Positions 6,468-9,533 of a DNA stretch of 9,533 nt are shown piece after piece. The stretch comes from Rubrobacter sp. (GTDB taxonomy: Bacteria; Actinomycetota; Rubrobacteria; Rubrobacterales; Rubrobacteraceae): contig JACDAR010000355.1 in assembly GCA_013695335.1 (NCBI GenBank), positions 1 to 9,533 of the forward strand. The letters run 5' to 3'. The notes beneath the pieces were generated by a model. That model saw nothing but the letters and a program-made list of their open reading frames with translations, searched no databases and had not been told where the DNA came from. The first letter of the stretch is position 1; each line of letters opens with the position of its first letter. Made by a program: the position numbers and the translations under genes.

Positions 6468-6484
6468 GACGGACGAATCACCCA

Positions 6485-7267
6485 CTAGAAACGCGCCGGC
6501 ACGGTGACGAGCGATCCGCCGCCCTTCTTTCCTTCTTCGGCCTGGATGAGCCTGTCGAGGGATTCGACGGCGACCTCCAGTTCGGCGCGGCGGGGCTCCG
6601 TGGTGGTGAAATGTTCTTGCAGGAAGTTGCCGACGGCTATGGATGGGCGGGTCTTGCCGAAGATTAACCATGCTTCTGAGATGAGGATGAACTGGAGGAT
6701 GGCGTAGCCCCACCAGGAAATTAGCGGGTCGAGCAGGGCCGCGAGGATTATGTAGGCCAGGATGTTGGTGCCGCAGCGGGGGTGGATGCGGCTTGCTTTC
6801 CTGGCGTTGGCGAGCGTGACCTCGCCGTACTTCTCGTAGGCGGCGACTACCTTATGCTCGGCCCCGTGGTAGCGGCCGAGCGCTCCGAACTTCATCAGGG
6901 CGAAGAAGAGGACGAGGACGGGAAGTATGGGGAAAGCCGCGAGGAACCCGAATGCGCCCCCCATCAGGCCATCTCCGCTTCCTAACTGCATGATGCTCAC
7001 GAAGATCCAGAGCGCCGCCATCGTGGCAGCGAAGAAAACCAGCGTCCACAGAGAACCGATTACCTGAGTCAATAGCCGTCCCCAGAAGATAAAGGAACGC
7101 AGCACCGGAATCCTGGAGGCGCGGAGGATCGCAGGGTTCTTCGGACGCCACAGGTTGGAGGGTTGGATGCGGACGTGGATCTCACCCTTCTTCCTGTACG
7201 CCACGCTCATGTAGGCGGGCCCATAGAGATCCAGTCCATCCCAGCGGGCCATGCCGCCGAACAGCAT
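6485..7267 (-). CDS. DUF1385-family membrane protein
   Basis: The product is about 260 residues. It carries the DUF1385 signature RYHGAEHKVVAAYE (132-145) and SRIHPRCGTNIL (159-170), with His, Glu and Cys residues that look like a metal or catalytic site. Hydrophobic helices are at about 73-95, 103-125, 168-182 and 184-204. The N-terminal FGGMARWDGLDLYGPA is a diverged version of the usual GGQAVMEGVMMR-like start. The C-terminus has the usual amphipathic EPRRAELEVAVESLDRLI helix. The family is widespread but of unproven function (YqhQ-like). The ATG at 7267 is preceded by AAGGA and begins at the family's usual N-terminus; a TTG at 7309, with AAGGAG four bases ahead, would add 14 residues. It follows accC on the same strand and is probably co-transcribed. 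No link to fatty-acid synthesis is established. Confidence 0.88.
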   Translation of the reverse strand: MLFGGMARWDGLDLYGPAYMSVAYRKKGEIHVRIQPSNLWRPKNPAILRASRIPVLRSFIFWGRLLTQVIGSLWTLVFFAATMAALWIFVSIMQLGSGDGLMGGAFGFLAAFPILPVLVLFFALMKFGALGRYHGAEHKVVAAYEKYGEVTLANARKASRIHPRCGTNILAYIILAALLDPLISWWGYAILQFILISEAWLIFGKTRPSIAVGNFLQEHFTTTEPRRAELEVAVESLDRLIQAEEGKKGGGSLVTVPARF

Positions 7268-7369
7268 ACGGTCCTTATCTCGTTCTCCTAGGGCGGTCTC
7301 TCGCGCCAAAACGCTCCTTACGTACGCGGAGGCAGGGGATCAAAGGTTAGCACGCGCACGGCCACAGCA

Positions 7370-7394
7370 CGGAGCCGCACAGCGCGGGCCTCCG
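7370..7394. repeat. Imperfect hairpin between accC and the DUF1385 gene
   Basis: CGGAGCC pairs with GGCCTCCG with one bulged base and a 10-nt loop, 12 nt beyond the accC stop on the coding strand side. No T-run follows on the minus strand, so it is not a standard intrinsic terminator. It could stabilise the mRNA end or attenuate. GC-rich hairpins of this size also arise by chance. Confidence 0.25.
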
Positions 7395-7405
7395 GCACGA
7401 TCGGC

Positions 7406-8791
7406 CTATTCAGGTGCGCCGACGGAGACGAGCCGCAGGAGGCCTTCGTCGTTGCGCAGCTCGCGCCGGGAGAGGAAGCTGGTGGAGACGCCGCCCCGCC
7501 TGAAGTCCTCGTCCTCCAGGATGGCGAGGTGGAGCGGCAGCGTGGTCTCCACGCCAGCGATGGCGAACTCGTCCAACGCCCGCAGGCCGCGCCGGATGGC
7601 CGTCTCCCTATCCGTGGCGAAGACTATGAGCTTCGCCAGCAGCGAATCGTAGTGCGGGGGAACCTTGTACCCGGCGTAGAGGTGAGAATCCACCCGCACA
7701 CCGGGGCCTCCTGGCGGGTTGTAGAACTCCACGGAGCCGGCCTGCGGCAGAAAGTTGCGGCGCGGGTCTTCGGCGTTGATCCTGAACTCGATGGCGTGAC
7801 CGTCCGGAACAGCCGCGCCTTCTGGGACACCCATCCCCTCGCCGGAGGCAATCCGGAGCTGCTCGGCCACGAGGTCCACGCCCGTCACCATCTCTGTCAC
7901 CGGATGCTCGACCTGGAGGCGGGTGTTCATCTCGATAAAGAAGAACTCGCCCCCCGAGTACACGAACTCCACAGTCCCCGCGCCCTCGTAGCCGAGCGCA
8001 TCCACCAGGGATGCCGCAGCATCCATCATGCCCCGACGGGCATCATCCGGTAAGCCAGGGGCCGGAGATTCCTCCAGCAGTTTCTGGTAGCGGCGCTGGA
8101 TGGAGCAGTCCCTCTCAGGGAAGGCCGCTGTCTTGCCCCCTGCCTCGGAGAGAACCTGCACCTCGATATGGCGCAAATCCTGGAGATATCTCTCGATATA
8201 CACGGAGCCGTCCCCGAAAGCGGCGCCCGCTTCCCGGCTAGCTTCCGTGAAAGCCGCGTCCAGCTTCGATTCAGCCTCGACCACGCGCATCCCTTTGCCA
8301 CCGCCGCCGGCGCTAGCCTTGACCACCAGCGGGTACCCGACCTCTGCGCCAACGCGCTTCGCCTCGGCGGCGTTCGCGCACACGCCGTCTGAGCCTGGGG
8401 TGACTGGAACTCCTGCTTCACGGGCGGCCCGGCGGGCCGCGGACTTGTCGCCCATCATAGAGATCACACGCGAAGAAGGGCCGACGAACTTCACCCCGAC
8501 GCGCTCGCAGATCTCCGCGAACCGCGCGTTCTCCGCGAGAAACCCGTAGCCTGGGTGGATGGCATCAGCGCCTGTCAACTCTGCGGCGGAGATGATGGCC
8601 GGGATGTTCAGGTAGCTGCCAGAAGCTGGCGGCGGACCGATGCAGACCGCCTCGTCAGCGAGCATCCGGTGCAGGGAATCGGAGTCTGCTGTCGAGTATA
8701 CGGCGACGCTGCGGATACCGAGTTCGCGGCAGGCCCGGATGACGCGAAGCGCGATCTCCCCTCGGTTGGCGACGAGGACCTTGCCGATCAC
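7406..8791 (-). CDS. accC: Biotin carboxylase subunit of acetyl-CoA carboxylase
   Basis: The 461-residue product carboxylates biotin on AccB with ATP and bicarbonate, the first half-reaction of malonyl-CoA synthesis. It opens MIGKVLVANRGEIALRVIRA and contains HPGYGFLAEN (79-88), Lys116 in MMGDKSAAR (same number as the E. coli ATP-binding lysine), the glycine-rich loop KASAGGGGKGMR (158-169), ERDCSIQRRYQK (226-237), and the metal and catalytic residues Glu275, Glu287, Asn289, Arg291 and Glu295 in FIEMNTRLQVEHPVTE, with Arg337 in EFRINAEDP. All key residues are intact. Length is about 10 residues over E. coli because of a short C-terminal tail. The GTG start at 8791 is fixed by homology but has no spaced Shine-Dalgarno; instead it is preceded by the composite repeat. 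A stand-alone subunit, it is unlike the BC-BCCP fusions of Corynebacteriales. It is co-directional with accB, 118 nt upstream. Confidence 0.96.
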   Translation of the reverse strand: MIGKVLVANRGEIALRVIRACRELGIRSVAVYSTADSDSLHRMLADEAVCIGPPPASGSYLNIPAIISAAELTGADAIHPGYGFLAENARFAEICERVGVKFVGPSSRVISMMGDKSAARRAAREAGVPVTPGSDGVCANAAEAKRVGAEVGYPLVVKASAGGGGKGMRVVEAESKLDAAFTEASREAGAAFGDGSVYIERYLQDLRHIEVQVLSEAGGKTAAFPERDCSIQRRYQKLLEESPAPGLPDDARRGMMDAAASLVDALGYEGAGTVEFVYSGGEFFFIEMNTRLQVEHPVTEMVTGVDLVAEQLRIASGEGMGVPEGAAVPDGHAIEFRINAEDPRRNFLPQAGSVEFYNPPGGPGVRVDSHLYAGYKVPPHYDSLLAKLIVFATDRETAIRRGLRALDEFAIAGVETTLPLHLAILEDEDFRRGGVSTSFLSRRELRNDEGLLRLVSVGAPE

Positions 8792-8798
8792 TGGTCGT

Positions 8799-8892
8799 TT
8801 CGCTTCGCTTCGCTCCGTAAGTAGTAAGTCGTTAGTCGTGAGTCGAGAGAATACGACTCACGACTAACGAAGCGAGCGCGCAGCGCGAGCGC
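8799..8892. repeat. Composite intergenic repeat: TTCGC tandem, GTNAGTN heptamers and GC palindrome
   Basis: This fills most of the accB-accC gap. It contains, in order, three tandem TTCGC (8799-8813), four tandem heptamers GTAAGTA, GTAAGTC, GTTAGTC and GTGAGTC (8817-8844), two inverted heptamers GACTCAC and GACTAAC (8855-8868), an 11-base CGCGC-A-GCGCG palindrome (8877-8887), and a direct repeat of GCGAGCGC (8872-8879 and 8885-8892). A further CTCACGAC is at 8893-8900. The structure resembles dispersed intergenic repeats such as the heptameric STRR elements of cyanobacteria; membership of a genome-wide family cannot be tested from one window. Confidence 0.75.
8829..8870. repeat. Perfect 17-bp inverted repeat with 8-nt loop
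   Basis: Arms 8829-8845 (TCGTTAGTCGTGAGTCG) and 8854-8870 are exact reverse complements around an AGAGAATA loop. On the accB-to-accC transcript this forms a strong hairpin between the two coding regions. No U-run follows on either strand, so it is unlikely to be a simple terminator. mRNA processing, differential stability or a mobile repeat remnant are possible. Confidence 0.85.
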
Positions 8893-8909
8893 CTCACGAC
8901 CCACGATCA

Positions 8910-9425
8910 TCATTCGGGCCGCAGACGGAAGAGCGGCTGATCGTACTCCACGCCGCCCGCGTTGTCCGCCAGGATCTCCACTACCTCACCGGAGACGTCG
9001 GCGGGGATCTCGTTCATCAACTTCATTGCCTCGACGATGCAAATGGGTTGCCCGACCATGACGGTATCGCCAACCTCGACGTATGGCTCCTCACCCGGCG
9101 CGGGCGCCCTGTAAAAAGTCCCGACGAGCGGTGAACGTACTGCGTGTAGTCCGTTCGCCTCGGCCTGTGGCTCGGGTTGTGATGCAGGCTCCCTCGAAGA
9201 GGCTTCCACCTCTGGAACCCGTTGTGGGGCCGGGGCTTCCGGCTTGGCTTTGACTGATATCTCCAGCTCGCCCTGGCGGACCTGGATCTCCCCAACCCCG
9301 CTCTCCCGCAGCAGGTCCACGATCCGACTAACGTCATCCAGCGGCAGCGAGCCCCGCCCCTTCCCGGACGGTTCGCCGCCCACCAGAGCCTCGTCCTGAT
9401 TATCTTCGCTTCTAGTCTCCGACAT
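8910..9425 (-). CDS. accB: Biotin carboxyl carrier protein of acetyl-CoA carboxylase
   Basis: The 171-residue carrier takes CO2 on a biotinylated lysine from AccC and presents it to the carboxyltransferase. The biotinyl site is EAMKLMNEI (132-140) with Lys135 modified. The AccB thumb region is present just before, as SPLVGTFYRAPAPGEEPYVE (98-117), which separates acetyl-CoA carboxylase carriers from plain biotinyl domains. An N-terminal helical region (29-60, DVSRIVDLLRESGVGEIQVR) resembles the family's dimer-interaction part, and residues 61-95 form a Pro/Ala/Glu-rich mobile linker. Length is slightly above E. coli's 156. The ATG at 9425 lacks a Shine-Dalgarno but has TAGAAT eight nt upstream. 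accC follows after a 118-nt gap filled by the repeat element. Confidence 0.95.
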   Translation of the reverse strand: MSETRSEDNQDEALVGGEPSGKGRGSLPLDDVSRIVDLLRESGVGEIQVRQGELEISVKAKPEAPAPQRVPEVEASSREPASQPEPQAEANGLHAVRSPLVGTFYRAPAPGEEPYVEVGDTVMVGQPICIVEAMKLMNEIPADVSGEVVEILADNAGGVEYDQPLFRLRPE

Positions 9426-9433
9426 AGCCGGAG

Positions 9434-9439
9434 ATTCTA
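9434..9439 (-). promoter_or_regulatory. Candidate -10 element of accB
   Basis: TAGAAT on the minus strand lies eight nt before the accB ATG, implying a leaderless or nearly leaderless mRNA. The best -35-like sequence, TTTTCC 16 bp upstream, is weak. Confidence 0.4.
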
Positions 9440-9475
9440 CACGTCTTGATGCGTGGGAAAAGCCCTCCCCGGATG

Positions 9476-9481
9476 TACAAT
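9476..9481 (+). promoter_or_regulatory. Candidate -10 element of the right-edge plus-strand gene
   Basis: TACAAT lies 12 nt before the ATG at 9494. Together with the accB -10 on the other strand it makes 9426-9493 a divergent promoter region. Confidence 0.3.
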
Positions 9482-9493
9482 CCCCGCAACCGT

Positions 9494-9520
9494 ATGAGCG
9501 TCGAGATCAAAGTCCCATGA
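9494..9520 (+). CDS. Eight-codon upstream ORF, possible leader peptide
   Basis: The ORF ATGAGCGTC...CCATGA encodes MSVEIKVP and stops at 9520. Its TGA overlaps the next ATG (9517) as ATGA. It may be a leader peptide coupled to the following gene, or a chance duplicate of that gene's start, since both begin with the same nine bases. A frame this short is weak evidence of translation. Confidence 0.2.
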   Translation: MSVEIKVP

Positions 9521-9533
9521 GCGTCCAGGTTCT
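9517..9533 (+). CDS. Possible start of a plus-strand gene divergent from accB (partial)
   Basis: From the ATG at 9517 the frame reads MSVQV and runs out of the window, so no family can be named. Support is limited to the divergent arrangement, a -10-like TACAAT upstream and the ATGA overlap with a short ORF. There is no spaced Shine-Dalgarno. Confidence 0.25.

Noticed and set aside
6468..6484. Shared terminator between the convergent SnoaL/zinc-ribbon and DUF1385 genes
   Set aside because: The 17-nt gap holds no inverted repeat or T-run.
8829..8870. Intrinsic terminator between accB and accC
   Set aside because: The stem is strong but there is no T-run after it on either strand, and terminating here would cut accC off from the accB promoter.
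8817..8892. CRISPR array
   Set aside because: The units are 7 bp and directly tandem, with no spacers and no cas genes nearby.

Overview
The window is high-GC bacterial chromosome, densely packed with housekeeping-type genes. A separate accB-accC pair, a DnaD-type primosome gene and several GTG/TTG starts fit a deep-branching actinobacterium such as a Rubrobacter relative. This assignment is inferred from gene content and codon use, and I hold it at about 0.6.

Left part, minus strand (1-1248): a small three-helix membrane protein, then a DnaD-domain primosome protein, then the first 21 codons of an overlapping gene. That last gene begins with a CPHCG zinc-type motif and may be the DnaC/IstB-type helicase loader. 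Middle, plus strand (1328-5483): a likely four-gene operon made of a circularly permuted ATP-grasp ligase, two tandem paralogous polytopic membrane proteins and a classical short-chain dehydrogenase. Next (5595-6467) is a separately promoted three-part protein: a SnoaL-like fold, an antibiotic-biosynthesis-monooxygenase-like segment and a four-Cys zinc ribbon.

Right part, minus strand (9425-6485): accB (biotin carboxyl carrier protein), accC (biotin carboxylase) and a DUF1385 membrane protein. AccB and AccC are the biotin half of acetyl-CoA carboxylase; no carboxyltransferase gene is visible here. The accB-accC gap holds a composite repeat with four tandem heptamers of the form GTNAGTN, which fold back onto inverted copies in a perfect 17-bp hairpin. 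At the right edge a plus-strand gene seems to begin, divergent from accB.

The main regulatory theme is that several first-of-operon genes (the ATP-grasp gene, dnaD, accB and the right-edge ORF) have a -10-like hexamer only 8-12 nt before the start codon and no spaced Shine-Dalgarno. This suggests leaderless or nearly leaderless transcripts, whereas operon-internal genes carry clear Shine-Dalgarno sequences. I see no mobile element, phage gene, CRISPR array, tRNA or rRNA. The most novel-looking material is the ATP-grasp/twin-membrane-protein/SDR operon, the three-domain zinc-ribbon protein and the heptamer hairpin element.
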